Positions 36,373 through 51,183 are shown, counted from the first letter of the stretch. The stretch: 64,000 bases of DNA from Paratinospora sagittata (GCA_035771175.1 CM069605.1:23266288-23330287), one strand, 5' to 3'. Notes: generated by a model not told the origin, from the letters alone. Translations and numbers: made by a program.

Positions 36373-37509
36373 GAGACCACTTCATACACTTACAGTTTAA
36401 AACAAAGGATAGCCTCTGGAAATCTAAGCACAAAAGGAATAAAATGAAGAACTTGCTGAACAATGACGTTATCATCAAGACAGATTGCAATTTTTATTCA
36501 ATTCGAGGCTTCTTCTCTTGGAAAACTCTTTGGAAAGCTCAATCTAACTTGCAAAAATCATGTGTGTTGTATTTTTGAAAATCAGAGAATGAGTGTTTTA
36601 TAAAATTAGAAGTTGCTAGTTAAAGAGCAAGAGAGTACAAAACGATTTGAATTCAAAACATTGTTCAATCTAAAGTTGTTTTGGGCATGGGAATCATCTA
36701 GGTGTTAGTAAAAAATATTTCAATAAAGATAACCTTTCAAAACTGTGTAAGGAATAGAAAAATCGAGCAAGCATAAGTGTCCAGATTTTTCTCGTCAGAA
36801 ATATCAAATTTTTGTCTCAGACGTGGATAGCGCGCTATTGGGTTGTGTATCATGTTCTCTTTTAGCAGGCTATAGCAGGTCGATATACACAAACCCGTGA
36901 GCTCGAGTTTTTCAAACTTTCCGATAGCGTGTTATCAAGGCCTATAGCGCGCTATTGCCCATCTCACTAAAAATGGAAAGATCACTGCAACAGCTTTATA
37001 AGGAGTTATCAGAGGGGATAACGCGCTGTAGATAATTTTCGAGAAAAACATATGTTTTATTATAGAACCCTATCAGCGTGCTATCAACACTGATAGTGCG
37101 CTAGTGCGTTCTGGAAAATTTTGGCCAATTGCTGGATAGCCTTATTTTTGAAAAATTTATATTTTGACACTTAAGAACCATTCCATTGACACAAAACATA
37201 TTGATATAAGATTAATAATTTTTAAATAATTCGAATCTCATTGAAATTATGATTAAAACCTTTCGAACATCATTTTTTCAAAATGAAATACTATATCGAA
37301 GTGATTTTGAAGACTTTGCAATTTTCAGAGTTTTAGTGCTGAGATTGATCGAGATTTTACCCTACACACCAAAGATCAAACTAATGCATTAGACGTGAGA
37401 TATGTCATCGTTCTTCGAGCTTGATCTTTTGTAGACTTCGAAACCTATTGTTTGATGTGTTCTTGATGCAATACAGGTGATGTGTTCGTTTTTGATGTGT
37501 TATCTTTCC
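36373..37509. repeat. satellite monomer M29, S, type a
   Basis: Typical a monomer; closes the first tetramer. Confidence 0.95.
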
Positions 37510-38646
37510 GAGACCACTTCGTACACTTGCAGTTTAAAACAAAGGATAGCCTCTGCAAATCTAAGCACAAAAGGAATAAAATGAAGAACTTGCTGAACAA
37601 TGACGTTATCATCAAGACAGATTGCAATTTTGATTCAATTCGAGGTTTCTTCTCTTGGAAAACTCTTTGGAAAGCCCAATTTAACTTGCAAAAATCATGT
37701 GTGTTGTATTTTTGAAAATCAGAGAATGAGTGTTTTATAAAATTAGAAGTTGCAAGTTAAAGAGCAAGAGAGTACAAAACGATTTGAATTCAAAACATTG
37801 TTCAATCTAAAGTTGTTTTGGGCATGGGAATCATCTAGGTGTTAGTAAAAAATATTTCAATAAAGATAACCTTTCAAAACAGTGTAAGGAATAGAAAAAT
37901 CGAGCAAGCATAAATGTCCAGATTTTTCTCGTCAGAAATATCAAATTTTTGTCTCAGACGTGGATAGCGCGCTATTGGGTTGTGTATCATGTTCTCTTTT
38001 AGCAGGCTATAGCAGGTCGATATACACAAACCCGTGAGCTCGAGTTTTTCAAACTTTCCGATAGCGTGTTATCAAGGCCTATAGCGCGCTATTGCCCATC
38101 TCACTAAAAATGGAAAGATCACTGCAACAGCTTTATAAGGAGTTATCAGAGGGGATAGCGCGCTATAGATAATTTTCGAGAAAAACATATGTTTTATTTT
38201 AGAACCCTATCAGCGTGCTATCAACACTGATAGTGCGCTAGTGCCTTCTGGAAAATTTTGGCCAATTGCTGGATAACCTTATTTTTGAAAAATTTATATT
38301 TTGACACTTAAGAACCATTCCATTGACACAAAACATATTGATATAAGATTAATAATTTTTAAATAATTCGAATCTCATTGAAATTATGATTAAAACCTTT
38401 CGGACATCATTTTTTCAAAATGAAATACTATATCGAAGTGATTTTGAAGACTTTACAATTTTCAGAGTTTTAGTGCTGAGATTGATCGAGATTTTACCCT
38501 ACACACCAAAGATCAAACTAATGCATTAGACGTGAGATATGTCATCGTTCTTCGAGCTTGATCTTTTGTAGACTTCGAAACCTATTGTTTGATGTGTTCT
38601 TGATGCAATACAGGTGATGTGTTCGTTTTTGATGTGTTATCTTTCC
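37510..38646. repeat. satellite monomer M30, S, type A
   Basis: Very close to M26 (GAGGTTTC, CCCAATTTAAC, CGGACATC), plus AAACAGTG. Confidence 0.95.
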
Positions 38647-39783
38647 GAGACCACTTCATACACTTACAGTTTAAAACAAAGGATAGCCTCTGCAAATCTA
38701 AGCACAAAAGGAATAAAATGAAGAACTTGCTGAACAATGACGTTATCATCAAGACAGATTGCAATTTTGATTCAATTCGAGGCTTCTTCTCTTGGAAAAC
38801 TCTTTGGAAAGCTCAATCTAACTTGCAAAAATCATGTGTGTTGTATTTTTGAAAATCAGAGAATGAGTGTTTTATAAAATTAGATGTTGCAAGTTAAAGA
38901 GCAAGAGAGTACAAAACGATTTGAATTCAAAACATTGTTCAATCTAAAGTTGTTTTGGGCATGGGAATCATCTAGGTGTTAGTAAAAAATATTTCAATAA
39001 AGATAACCTTTCAAAACTGTGTAAGGAATAGAAAAATCGAGCAAGCATAAGTGTCCAGATTTTTCTCGTCAGAAATATCAAATTTTTGTCTCAGACGTGG
39101 ATAGCGCGCTATTGGGTTGTGTATCATGTTCTCTTTTAGCAGGCTATAGCAGGTCGATATACACAAACCCGTGAGCTCGAGTTTTTCAAACTTTCCGATA
39201 GCGTGTTATCAAGGCCTATAGCGCGCTATTGCCCATCTCACTAAAAATGGAAAGATCACTGCAACAGCTTTATAAGGAGTTATCAGAGGGGATAACGCGC
39301 TGTAGATAATTTTCGAGAAAAACATATGTTTTATTATAGAACCCTATCAGCGTGCTATCAACACTGATAGTGCGCTAGTGCGTTCTGGAAAATTTTGGCC
39401 AATTGCTGGATAGCCTTATTTTTGAAAAATTTATATTTTGACACTTAAGAACCATTCCATTGACACAAAACATATTGATATAAGATTAATAATTTTTAAA
39501 TAATTCGAATCTCATTGAAATTATGATTAAAACCTTTCGAACATCATTTTTTCAAAATGAAATACTATATCGAAGTGATTTTGAAGACTTTGCAATTTTC
39601 AGAGTTTTAGTGCTGAGATTGATCGAGATTTTACCCTACACACCAAAGATCAAACTAATGCATTAGACGTGAGATATGTCATCGTTCTTCGAGCTTGATC
39701 TTTTGTAGACTTCGAAACCTATTGTTTGATGTGTTCTTGATGCAATACAGGTGATGTGTTCGTTTTTGATGTGTTATCTTTCC
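38647..39783. repeat. satellite monomer M31, S, type B
   Basis: Very close to M27 (AGATGTTGCAAG). Confidence 0.95.
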
Positions 39784-40930
39784 GAGACCACTTCATACAC
39801 TTACAGTTTAAAACAAAGGATAGCCTCTGGAAATCTAAGCACAAAAGGAATAAAATGAAGAACTTGCTGAACAATGACGTTATCATCAAGACAGATTGCA
39901 ATTTTTATTCAATTCGAGGCTTCTTCTCTTGGAAAACTCTTTGGAAAGCTCAATCTAACTTGCAAAAATCATGTGTGTTGTATTTTTGAAAATCAGAGAA
40001 TGAGTGTTTTATAAAATTAGAAGTTGCTAGTTAAAGAGCAAGAGAGTACAAAACGATTTGAATTCAAAACATTGTTCAATCTAAAGTTGTTTTGGGCGTG
40101 CGAGACAATGGGAATCATCTAGGTGTTAGTAGAAAATATTTCAATAAAGATAACCTTTCAAAACTGTGTAAGGAATAGAAAAATCGAGCAAGCATAAGTG
40201 TCCAGATTTTTCTCGTCAGAAATATCAAATTTTTGTCTCAGACGTGGATAGCGCGCTATTGGGTTGTGTATCATGTTCTCTTTTAGCAGGCTATAGCAGG
40301 TCGATATACACAAACCCGTGAGCTCGAGTTTTTCAGACTTTCCGATAGCGTGTTATCAAGGCCTATAGCGCGCTATTGCCCATCTCACTAAAAATGGAAA
40401 GATCACTGCAACAGCTTTATAAGGAGTTATCAGAGGGGATAACGCGCTGTAGATAATTTTCGAGAAAAACATATGTTTTATTATAGAACCCTATCAGCGT
40501 GCTATCAACACTGATAGTGCGCTAGTGCCTTCTGGAAAATTTGGGCCAATTGCTGGATAGCCTTATTTTTGAAAAATTTATATTTTGACACTTAAGAACC
40601 ATTCCATTGACACAAAACATATTGATATAAGATTAATAATTTTTAAATAATTCGAATCTCATTGAAATTATGATTAAAACCTTTCGAACATCATTTTTTC
40701 AAAATGAAATACTATATCGAAGTGATTTTGAAGACTTTGCAATTTTCAGAGTTTTAGTGCTGAGATTGATCGAGATTTTACCCTACACACCAAAGATCAA
40801 ACTAATGCATTAGACGTGAGATATGTCATCGTTCTTCGAGCTTGATCTTTTGTAGACTTCGAAAGCTATTGTTTGATGTGTTCTTGATGCAAAACAGGTG
40901 ATGTGTTCGTTTTTGATGTGTTATCTTTCC
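39784..40930. repeat. satellite monomer M32, L, a/b mosaic
   Basis: The left third is type a (CTGGAAATC, TTTTTATTC, GTTGCTAGTT); from the indel on it is L with GTAGAAAAT and TTTCAGAC (type b). Private AAATTTGGGCC. Confidence 0.95.
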
Positions 40931-42067
40931 GAGACCACTTCATACACTTACAGTTTAAAACAAAGGATAGCCTCTGCAAATCTAAGCACAAAAGGAATAA
41001 AATGAAGAACTTGCTGAACAATGACGTTATCATCAAGACAGATTGCAATTTTTATTCAATTCGAGGCTTCTTCTCTTGGAAAACTCTTTGGAAAGCTCAA
41101 TCTAACTTGCAAAAATCATGTGTGTTGTATTTTTGAAAATCAGAGAATGAGTGTTTTATAAAATTAGAAGTTGCTAGTTAAAGAGCAAGAGAGTACAAAA
41201 CGATTTGAATTCAAAACATTGTTCAATCTAAAGTTGTTTTGGGCATGGGAATCATCTAGGTGTTAGTAAAAAATATTTCAATAAAGATAACCTTTCAAAA
41301 CTGTGTAAGGAATAGAAAAATCGAGCAAGCATAAGTGTCCAGATTTTTCTCGTCAGAAATATCAAATTTTTGTCTCAGACGTGGATAGCGCGCTATTGGG
41401 TTGTGTATCATGTTCTCTTTTAGCAGGCTATAGCAGGTCGATATACACAAACCCGTGAGCTCGAGTTTTTCAAACTTTCCGATAGCGTGTTATCAAGGCC
41501 TATAGCGCGCTATTGCCCATCTCACTAAAAATGGAAAGATCACTGCAACAGCTTTATAAGGAGTTATCAGAGGGGATAACGCGCTGTAGATAATTTTCGA
41601 GAAAAACATATGTTTTATTATAGAACCCTATCAGCGTGCTATCAACACTGATAGTGCGCTAGTGCGTTCTGGAAAATTTTGGCCAATTGCTGGATAGCCT
41701 TATTTTTGAAAAATTTATATTTTGACACTTAAGAACCATTCCATTGACACAAAACATATTGATATAAGATTAATAATTTTTAAATAATTCGAATCTCATT
41801 GAAATTATGATTAAAACCTTTCGAACATCATTTTTTCAAAATGAAATACTATATCGAAGTGATTTTGAAGACTTTGCAATTTTCAGAGTTTTAGTGCTGA
41901 GATTGATCGAGATTTTACCCTACACACCAAAGATCAAACTAATGCATTAGACGTGAGATATGTCATCGTTCTTCGAGCTTGATCTTTTGTAGACTTCGAA
42001 ACCTATTGTTTGATGTGTTCTTGATGCAATACAGGTGATGTGTTCGTTTTTGATGTGTTATCTTTCC
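40931..42067. repeat. satellite monomer M33, S, a-like
   Basis: CTGCAAATC in an otherwise a-type monomer (TTTTTATTC, GTTGCTAGTT). Confidence 0.95.
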
Positions 42068-43204
42068 GAGACCACTTCGTACACTTGCAGTTTAAAACAA
42101 AGGATAGCCTCTGCAAATCTAAGCACAAAAGGAATAAAATGAAGAACTTGCTGAACAATGACGTTATCATCAAGACAGATTGCAATTTTGATTCAATTCG
42201 AGGCTTCTTCTCTTGGAAAACTCTTTGGAAAGCTCAATTTAACTTGCAAAAATCATGTGTGTTGTATTTTTGAAAATCAGAGAATGAGTGTTTTATAAAA
42301 TTAGAAGTTGCAAGTTAAAGAGCAAGAGAGTACAAAACGATTTGAATTCAAAACATTGTTCAATCTAAAGTTGTTTTGGGCATGGGAATCATCTAGGTGT
42401 TAGTAAAAAATATTTCAATAAAGATAACCTTTCAAAACAGTGTAAGGAATAGAAAAATCGAGCAAGCATAAATGTCCAGATTTTTCTCGTCAGAAATATC
42501 AAATTTTTGTCTCAGACGTGGATAGCGCGCTATTGGGTTGTGTATCATGTTCTCTTTTAGCAGGCTATAGCAGGTCGATATACACAAACCCGTGAGCTCG
42601 AGTTTTTCAAACTTTCCGATAGCGTGTTATCAAGGCCTATAGCGCGCTATTGCCCATCTCACTAAAAATGGAAAGATCACTGCAACAGCTTTATAAGGAG
42701 TTATCAGAGGGGATAGCGCGCTATAGATAATTTTCGAGAAAAACATATGTTTTATTTTAGAACCCTATCAGCGTGCTATCAACACTGATAGTGCGCTAGT
42801 GCCTTCTGGAAAATTTTGGCCAATTGCTGGATAACCTTATTTTTGAAAAATTTATATTTTGACACTTAAGAACCATTCAATTGACACAAAACATATTGAT
42901 ATAAGATTAATAATTTTTAAATAATTCGAATCTCATTGAAATTATGATTAAAACCTTTCGAACATCATTTTTTCAAAATGAAATACTATATCGAAGTGAT
43001 TTTGAAGACTTTACAATTTTCAGAGTTTTAGGGCTGAGATTGATCGAGATTTTACCCTACACACCAAAGATCAAACTAATGCATTAGACGTGAGATATGT
43101 CATCGTTCTTCGAGCTTGATCTTTTGTAGAGTTCGAAACCTATTGTTTGATGTGTTCTTGATGCAATACAGGTGATGTGTTCGTTTTTGATGTGTTATCT
43201 TTCC
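42068..43204. repeat. satellite monomer M34, S, type A
   Basis: A-type with AAAGCTCAATTT and CGAACATC instead of the M26/M30 forms. Private CATTCAATTG, TTTTAGGGCTG and TAGAGTTCG. Confidence 0.95.
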
Positions 43205-44341
43205 GAGACCACTTCATACACTTACAGTTTAAAACAAAGGATAGCCTCTGCAAATCTAAGCACAAAAGGAATAAAATGAAGAACTTGCTGAACAATGACG
43301 TTATCATCAAGACAGATTGCAATTTTGATTCAATTCGAGGCTTCTTCTCTTGGAAAACTCTTTGGAAAGCTCAATCTAACTTGCAAAAATCATGTGTGTT
43401 GTATTTTTGAAAATCAGAGAATGAGTGTTTTATAAAATTAGAAGTTGCAAGTTAAAGAGCAAGAGAGTACAAAACGATTTGAATTCAAAACATTGTTCAA
43501 TCTAAAGTTGTTTTGGGCATGGGAATCATCTAGGTGTTAGTAAAAAATATTTCAATAAAGATAACCTTTCAAAACTGTGTAAGGAATAGAAAAATCGAGC
43601 AAGCATAAGTGTCCAGATTTTTCTCGTCAGAAAAATCAAATTTTTGTCTCAGACGTGGATAGCGCGCTATTGGGTTGTGTATCATGTTCTCTTTTAGCAG
43701 GCTATAGCAGGTCGATATACACAAACCCGTGAGCTCGAGTTTTTCAAACTTTCCGATAGCGTGTTATCAAGGCCTATAGCGCGCTATTGCCCATCTCACT
43801 AAAAATGGAAAGATCACTGCAACAGCTTTATAAGGAGTTATCAGAGGGGATAACGCGCTGTAGATAATTTTCGAGAAAAACATATGTTTTATTATAGAAC
43901 CCTATCAGCGTGCTATCAACACTGATAGTGCGCTAGTGCGTTCTGGAAAATTTTGGCCAATTGCTGGATAGCCTTATTTTTGAAAAATTTATATTTTGAC
44001 ACTTAAGAACCATTCCATTGACACAAAACATATTGATATAAGATTAATAATTTTTAAATAATTCGAATCTCATTGAAATTATGATTAAAACCTTTCGAAC
44101 ATCATTTTTTCAAAATGAAATACTATATCGAAGTGATTTTGAAGACTTTGCAATTTTCAGAGTTTTAGTGCTGAGATTGATCGAGATTTTACCCTACACA
44201 CCAAAGATCAAACTAATGCATTAGACGTGAGCTATGTCATCGTTCTTCGAGCTTGATCTTTTGTAGACTTCGAAAGCTATTGTTTGATGTGTTCTTGATG
44301 CAAAACAGGTGATGTGTTCGTTTTTGATGTGTTATCTTTCC
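43205..44341. repeat. satellite monomer M35, S, type B
   Basis: AGAAGTTGCAAG here; private CAGAAAAATCAAA. Ends with GTGAGCTATG. Confidence 0.95.
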
Positions 44342-45488
44342 GAGACCACTTCATACACTTACAGTTTAAAACAAAGGATAGCCTCTGGAAATCTAAGCAC
44401 AAAAGGAATAAAATGAAGAACTTGCTGAACAATGACGTTATCATCAAGACAGATTGCAATTTTGATTCAATTCGAGGCTTCTTCTCTTGGAAAACTCTTT
44501 GGAAAGCTCAATCTAACTTGCAAAAATCATGTGTGTTGTATTTTTGAAAATCAGAGAATGAGTGTTTTATAAAATTAGAAGTTGCAGGTTAAAGAGCAAG
44601 AGAGTACAAAACGATTTGAATTCAAAACATTTTTCAATCTAAAGTTGTTTTGGGCGTGCGAGACAATGGGAATCATCTAGGTGTTAGTAGAAAATATTTC
44701 AATAAAGATAACCTTTCAAAACTGTGTAAGGAATAGAAAAATCGAGCAAGCATAAGTCTCCAGATTTTTCTCGTCAGAAATATCAAATTTTTGTCTTAGA
44801 CGTGGATAGCGCGCTATTGGGTTGTGTATCATGTTCTCTTTTAGCAGGCTATAGCAGGTCGATATACACAAACCCGTGAGCTCGAGTTTTTCAGACTTTC
44901 CGATAGCGTGTTATCAAGGCCTATAGCGCGCTATTGCCCATCTCACTAAAAATGGAAAGATCACTGCAACAGCTTTATAAGGAGTTATCAGAGGGGATAA
45001 CGCGCTGTAGATAATTTTCGAGAAAAACATATGTTTTATTATAGAACCCTATCAGCGTGCTATCAACACTGATAGTGCGCTAGTGCGTTCTGGAAAATTT
45101 TGGCCAATTGCTGGATAGCCTTATTTTTGAAAAATTTATATTTTGACACTTAAGAACCATTCCATTGACACAAAACATATTGATATAAGATTAATAATTT
45201 TTAAATAATTCGAATCTCATTGAAATTATGATTAAAACCTTTCGAACATCATTTTTTCAAAATGAAATACTATATCGAAGTGATTTTGAAGACTTTGCAA
45301 TTTTCAGAGTTTTAGTGCTGAGATTGATCGAGATTTTACCCTACACACCAAAGATCAAACTAATGCATTAGACGTGAGATATGTCATCGTTCTTCGAGCT
45401 TGATCTTTTGTAGACTTCGAAAGCTATTGTTTGATGTGTTCTTGATGCAAAACAGGTGATGTGTTCGTTTTTGATGTGTTATCTTTCC
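44342..45488. repeat. satellite monomer M36, L, b-like with a-type start
   Basis: CATACACTTAC and CTGGAAATC at the start, then TAAGTCTCC and the L form. GTCTTAGAC is shared with M38. Confidence 0.95.
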
Positions 45489-46625
45489 GAGACCACTTCA
45501 TACACTTACAGTTAAAAACAAAGGATAGCCTCTGGAAATCTAAGCACAAAAGGAATAAAATGAAGAACTTGCTGAACAATGACATTATCATCAAGACAGA
45601 TTGCAATTTTTATTCAATTCGAGGCTTCTTCTCTTGGAAAACTCTTTGGAAAGCTCAATCTAACTTGCAAAAATCATGTGTGTTGTATTTTTGAAAATCA
45701 GAGAATGAGTGTTTTATAAAATTAGAAGTTGCTAGTTAAAGAGCAAGAGAGTACAAAACGATTTGAATTCAAAACATTGTTCAATCTAAAGTTGTTTTGG
45801 GCATGGGAATCATCTAGGTGTTAGTAAAAAATATTTCAATAAAGATAACCTTTCAAAACTGTGTAAGGAATAGAAAAATCGAGCAAGCATAAGTGTCCAG
45901 ATTTTTCTCGTCAGAAATATCAAATTTTTGTCTCAGACGTGGATAGCGCGCTATTGGGTTGTGTATCATGTTCTCTTTTAGCAGGCTATAGCAGGTCGAT
46001 ATACACAAACCCGTGAGCTCGAGTTTTTCAAACTTTTCGATAGCGTGTTATCAAGGCCTATAGCGCGCTATTGCCCATCTCACTAAAAATGGAAAGATCA
46101 CTGCAACAGCTTTATAAGGAGTTATCAGAGGGGATAGCGCGCTATAGATAATTTTCGAGAAAAACATATGTTTTATTATAGAACCCTATCAGCGTGCTAT
46201 CAACACTGATAGTGCGCTAATGCCTTCTGGAAAATTTTGGCCAATTGCTGGATAGCCTTATTTTTGAAAAATTTATATTTTGACACTTAAGAACCATTCC
46301 ATTGACACAAAACATATTGGTATAAGATTAATAATTTTTAAATAATTCGAATCTCATTGAAATTATGATTAAAACCTTTCGAACATCAGTTTTTCAAAAT
46401 GAAATACTATATCGAAGTGATTTTGAAGACTTTGCAATTTTCAGAGTTTTAGTGCTGAGATTGATCGAGATTTTACCCTACACACCAAAGATCAAACTAA
46501 TGCATTAGACGTGAGATATGTCATCGTTCTTCGAGCTTGATCTTTTGTAGACTTCGAAAGCTATTGTTTGATGTGTTCTTGATGCAATACAGGTGATGTG
46601 TTCGTTTTTGATGTGTTATCTTTCC
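45489..46625. repeat. satellite monomer M37, S, a/d mosaic
   Basis: Left part a-type (GACATTATC, GTTGCTAGTT); right part d-type (GCTAATGCC, CATATTGGTATAAG, CATCAGTTTTTC). Private CAGTTAAAAAC. Confidence 0.95.
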
Positions 46626-47762
46626 GAGACCACTTCCTACACTTACAGTTTAAAACAAAGGATAGCCTCTGCAAATCTAAGCACAAAAGGAATAAAATGA
46701 AGAACTTGCTGAACAATGACGTTATCATCAAGACAGATTGCAATTTTGATTCAATTCGAGGCTTCTTCTCTTGGAAAACTCTTTGGAAAGCTCAATCTAA
46801 CTTGCAAAAATCATGTGTGTTGTATTTTTGAAAATCAGAGAATGAGTGTTTTATAAAATTAGAAGTTGCAAGTTAAAGAGCAAGAGAGTACAAAACGATT
46901 TGAATTCAAAACATTGTTCAATCTAAAGTTGTTTTGGACATGGGAATCATCTAGGTGTTAGTAAAAAATATTTCAAAAAAGATAACCTTTCAAAACAGTG
47001 TAAGGAATAGAAAAATCGAGCAAGCATAAGTGTCCAGATTTTTCTCGTCAGAAATATCAAATTTTTGTCTTAGACGTGGATAGCGCGCTATTGGGTTGTG
47101 TATCATGTTCTCTTTTAGCAGGCTATAGCAGGTCGATATACACAAACCCGTGAGCTCGAGTTTTTCAAACTTTCCGATAGCGTGTTATCAAGGCCTATAG
47201 CGCGCTATTGCCCATCTCACTAAAAATGGATAGATCACTGCAACAGCTTTATAAGGAGTTATCAGAGGGGATAGCGCGCTATAGATAATTTTCGAGAAAA
47301 ACATATGTTTTATTTTAGAACCCTATCAGCGTGCTATCAACACTGATAGTGCGCTAGTGCCTTCTGGAAAATTTTGGCCAATTGCTGGATAGCCTTATTT
47401 TTGAAAAATTTATATTTTGACACTTAAGAACCATTCCATTGACACAAAACATATTGATATAAGATTAATAATTTTTAAATAATTCGAATCTCATTGAAAT
47501 TATGATTAAAACCTTTCGAACATCATTTTTTCAAAATGAAATACTATATCGAAGTGATTTTGAAGACTTTGCAATTTTCAGAGTTTTAGTGCTGAGATTG
47601 ATCGAGATTTTACCCTACACACCAAAGATCAAACTAATGCATTAGACGTGAGATATGTCATCGTTCTTCGAGCTTGATCTTTTGTAGACTTCGAAACCTA
47701 TTGTTTGATGTGTTCTTGATGCAATACAGGTGATGTGTTCGTTTTTGATGTGTTATCTTTCC
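46626..47762. repeat. satellite monomer M38, S, type c
   Basis: CCTACACTTACAG, GGACATGGG, TTTCAAAAAAG and AAACAGTG, as in M47 nine monomers away. Private ATGGATAGATC. Confidence 0.95.
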
Positions 47763-48899
47763 GAGACCACTTCGTACACTTACAGTTTAAAACAAAGGAT
47801 AGCCTCTGGAAATCTAAGCACAAAAGGAATAAAATGAAGAACTTGCTGAACAATGACGTTATCATCAAGACAGATTGCAATTTTTATTCAATTCGAGGCT
47901 TCTTCTCTTGGAAAACTCTTTGGAAAGCTTAATCTAACTTGCAAAAATCATGTGTGTTGTATTTTTGAAAATCAGAGAATGAGTGTTTTATAAAATTAGA
48001 AGTTGCTAGTTAAAGAGCAAGAGAGTACAAAACGATTTGAATTCAAAACATTGTTCAATCTAAAGTTGTTTTGGGCATGGGAATCATCTAGGTGTTAGTA
48101 AAAAATATTTCATTAAAGATAACCTTTCAAAACTGTGTAAGGAATAGAAAAATCGAGCAAGCATAAGTGTCCAGATTTTTCTCGTCAGAAATATCAAATT
48201 TTTGTCTCAGACGTGGATAGCGCGCTATTGGGTTGTGTATCATGTTCTCTTTTAGCAGGCTATAGCAGGTCGATATACACAAACCCGTGAGCTCGAGTTT
48301 TTCAAACTTTCCGATAGCGTGTTATCAAGGCCTATAGCGCGCTATTGCCCATCTCACTAAAAATGGAAAGATCACTGCAACAGCTTTATAAGGAGTTATC
48401 AGAGGGGATAACGCGCTGTAGATAATTTTCAAGAAAAACATATGTTTTATTATAGAACCCTATCAGCGTGCTATCAACACTGATAGTGCGCTAGTGCGTT
48501 CTGGAAAATTTTGGCCAATTGCTGGATAGCCTTATTTTTGAAAAATTTATATTTTGACACTTAAGAACCATTCCATTGACACAAAACATATTGATATAAG
48601 ATTAATAATTTTTAAATAATTCGAATCTCATTGAAATTATGATTAAAACCTTTCGAACATCATTTTTTCAAAATGAAATACTATATCGAAGTGATTTTGA
48701 AGACTTTGCAATTTTCAGAGTTTTAGTGCTGAGATTGATCGAGATTTTACCCTACACACCAAAGATCAAACTAATGCATTAGACGTGAGATATGTCATCG
48801 TTCTTCGAGCTTGATCTTTTGTAGACTTCGAAACCTATTGTTTGATGTGTTCTTGATGCAATACAGGTGATGTGTTCGTTTTTGATGTGTTATCTTTCC
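47763..48899. repeat. satellite monomer M39, S, a-like with b-type start
   Basis: CGTACACTTAC joined to CTGGAAATC, TTTTTATTC, GCTTAATC and GTTGCTAGTT. Private CATTAAAG and TTTCAAGAAAA. Confidence 0.95.
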
Positions 48900-50046
48900 G
48901 AGACCACTTCGTACACTTACAGTTTAAAACAAAGGATAGCCTCTGCAAATCTAAGCACAAAAGGAATAAAATGAAGAACTTGCTGAACAATGACGTTATC
49001 ATCAAGACAGATTGCAATTTTGATTCAATTCGAGGCTTCTTCTCTTGGAAAACTCTTTGGAAAGCTCAATCTAACTTGCAAAAATCATGTGTGTTGTATT
49101 TTTGAAAATCAGAGAATGAGTGTTTTATAAAATTAGAAGTTGCAGGTTAAAGAGCAAGAGAGTACAAAACGATTTGAATTCAAAACATTTTTCAATCTAA
49201 AGTTGTTTTGGGCGTGCGAGACAATGGGAATCATCTAGGTGTTAGTAGAAAATATTTCAATAAAGATAACCTTTCAAAACTGTGTAAGGAATAGAAAAAT
49301 CGAGCAAGCATAAGTGTCCAGATTTTTCTCGTCAGAAATATCAAATTTTTGTCTCAGACGTGGATAGCGCGCTATTGGGTTGTGTATCATGTTCTCTTTT
49401 AGCAGGCTATAGCAGGTCGATATACACAAACCCGTGAGCTCGAGTTTTTCAGACTTTCCGATAGCGTGTTATCAAGGCCTATAGCGCGCTATTGCCCATC
49501 TCACTAAAAATGGAAAGATCACTGCAACAGCTTTATAAGGAGTTATCAGAGGGGATAACGCGCTGTAGATAATTTTCGAGAAAAACATATGTTTTATTAT
49601 AGAACCCTATCAGCGTGCTATCAACACTGATAGTGCGCTAGTGCGTTCTGGAAAATTTTGGCCAATTGCTGGATAGCCTTATTTTTGAAAAATTTATATT
49701 TTGACACTTAAGAACCATTCCATTGACACAAAACATATTGATATAAGATTAATAATTTTTAAATAATTCGAATCTCATTGAAATTATGATTAAAACCTTT
49801 CGAACATCATTTTTTCAAAATGAAATACTATATCGAAGTGATTTTGAAGACTTTGCAATTTTCAGAGTTTTAGTGCTGAGATTGATCGAGATTTTACCCT
49901 ACACACCAAAGATCAAACTAATGCATTAGACGTGAGATATGTCATCGTTCTTCGAGCTTGATCTTTTGTAGACTTCGAAAGCTATTGTTTGATGTGTTCT
50001 TGATGCAAAACAGGTGATGTGTTCGTTTTTGATGTGTTATCTTTCC
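48900..50046. repeat. satellite monomer M40, L, type b
   Basis: b-type with AAGTGTCC rather than AAGTCTCC. Confidence 0.95.
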
Positions 50047-51183
50047 GAGACCACTTCATACACTTACAGTTTAAAACAAAGGATAGCCTCTGGAAATCTA
50101 AGCATAAAAGGAATAAAATGAAGAACTTGCTGAACAATGACGTTATCATCAAGACAGATTGCAATTTTTATTCAATTCGAGGCTTCTTCTCTTGGAAAAC
50201 TCTTTGGAAAGCTCAATCTAACTTGCAAAAATCATGTGTGTTGTATTTTTGAAAATCAGAGAATGAGTGTTTTATAAAATTAGAAGTTGCTAGTTAAAGA
50301 GCAAGAGAGTACAAAACGATTTGAATTCAAAACATTGTTCAATCTAAAGTTGTTTTGGGCATGGGAATCATCTAGGTGTTAGTAAAAAATATTTCAATAA
50401 AGATAACCTTTCAAAACTGTGTAAGGAATAGAAAAATCGAGCAAGCATAAGTGTCCAGATTTTTCTCGTCAGAAATATCAAATTTTTGTCTCAGACGTGG
50501 ATAGCGCGCTATTGGGTTGTGTATCATGTTCTCTTTTAGCAGGCTATAGCAGGTCGATATACACAAACCCGTGAGCTCGAGTTTTTCAAACTTTCCGATA
50601 GCGTGTTATCAAGGCCTATAGCGCGCTATTGCCCATCTCACTAAAAATGGAAAGATCACTGCAACAGCTTTATAAGGAGTTATCAGAGGGGATAGCGCGC
50701 TGTAGATAATTTTCGAGAAAAACATATGTTTTATTTTAGAACCCTATCAGCGTGCTATCAACACTGATAGTGCGCTAGTGCCTTCTGGAAAATTTTGGCC
50801 AATTGCTGGATAACCTTGTTTTTGAAAAATTTATATTTTGACACTTAAGAACCATTCCATTGACACAAAACATATTGATATAAGATTAATAATTTTTAAA
50901 TAATTCGAATCTCATTGAAATTATGATTAAAACCTTTCGAACATCATTTTTTCAAAATGAAATACTATATCGAAGTGATTTTGAAGACTTTACAATTTTC
51001 AGAGTTTTAGTGCTGAGATTGATCGAGATTTTACCCTACACACCAAAGATCAAACTAATGCATTAGACGTGAGATATGTCATCGTTCTTCGAGCTTGATC
51101 TTTTGTAGACTTCGAAACCTATTGTTTGATGTGTTCTTGATGCAATACAGGTGATGTGTTCGTTTTTGATGTGTTATCTTTCC
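50047..51183. repeat. satellite monomer M41, S, a/A mosaic
   Basis: a-type left part; A-like right part (TATTTTAG, GGATAACC, CTTTACAATT). Private AGCATAAAAGG and CCTTGTTTTTG. Confidence 0.95.

Larger units (their letters stand above)
32952..46625. repeat. 4558-bp tetramer A-B-b-a, three copies (M26-M37)
   Basis: Three units start at 32952, 37510 and 42068, each with lengths 1137, 1137, 1147 and 1137. The A monomers (M26, M30, M34) share CGTACACTTGCAG, CAATTTAAC, CATAAATGTCC, TATTTTAG, GGATAACC and CTTTACAATT. M26 and M30 are the closest pair, also sharing GAGGTTTC, AAAGCCCAATTT and CGGACATC. The third unit has more changes in its b and a positions. Confidence 0.85.
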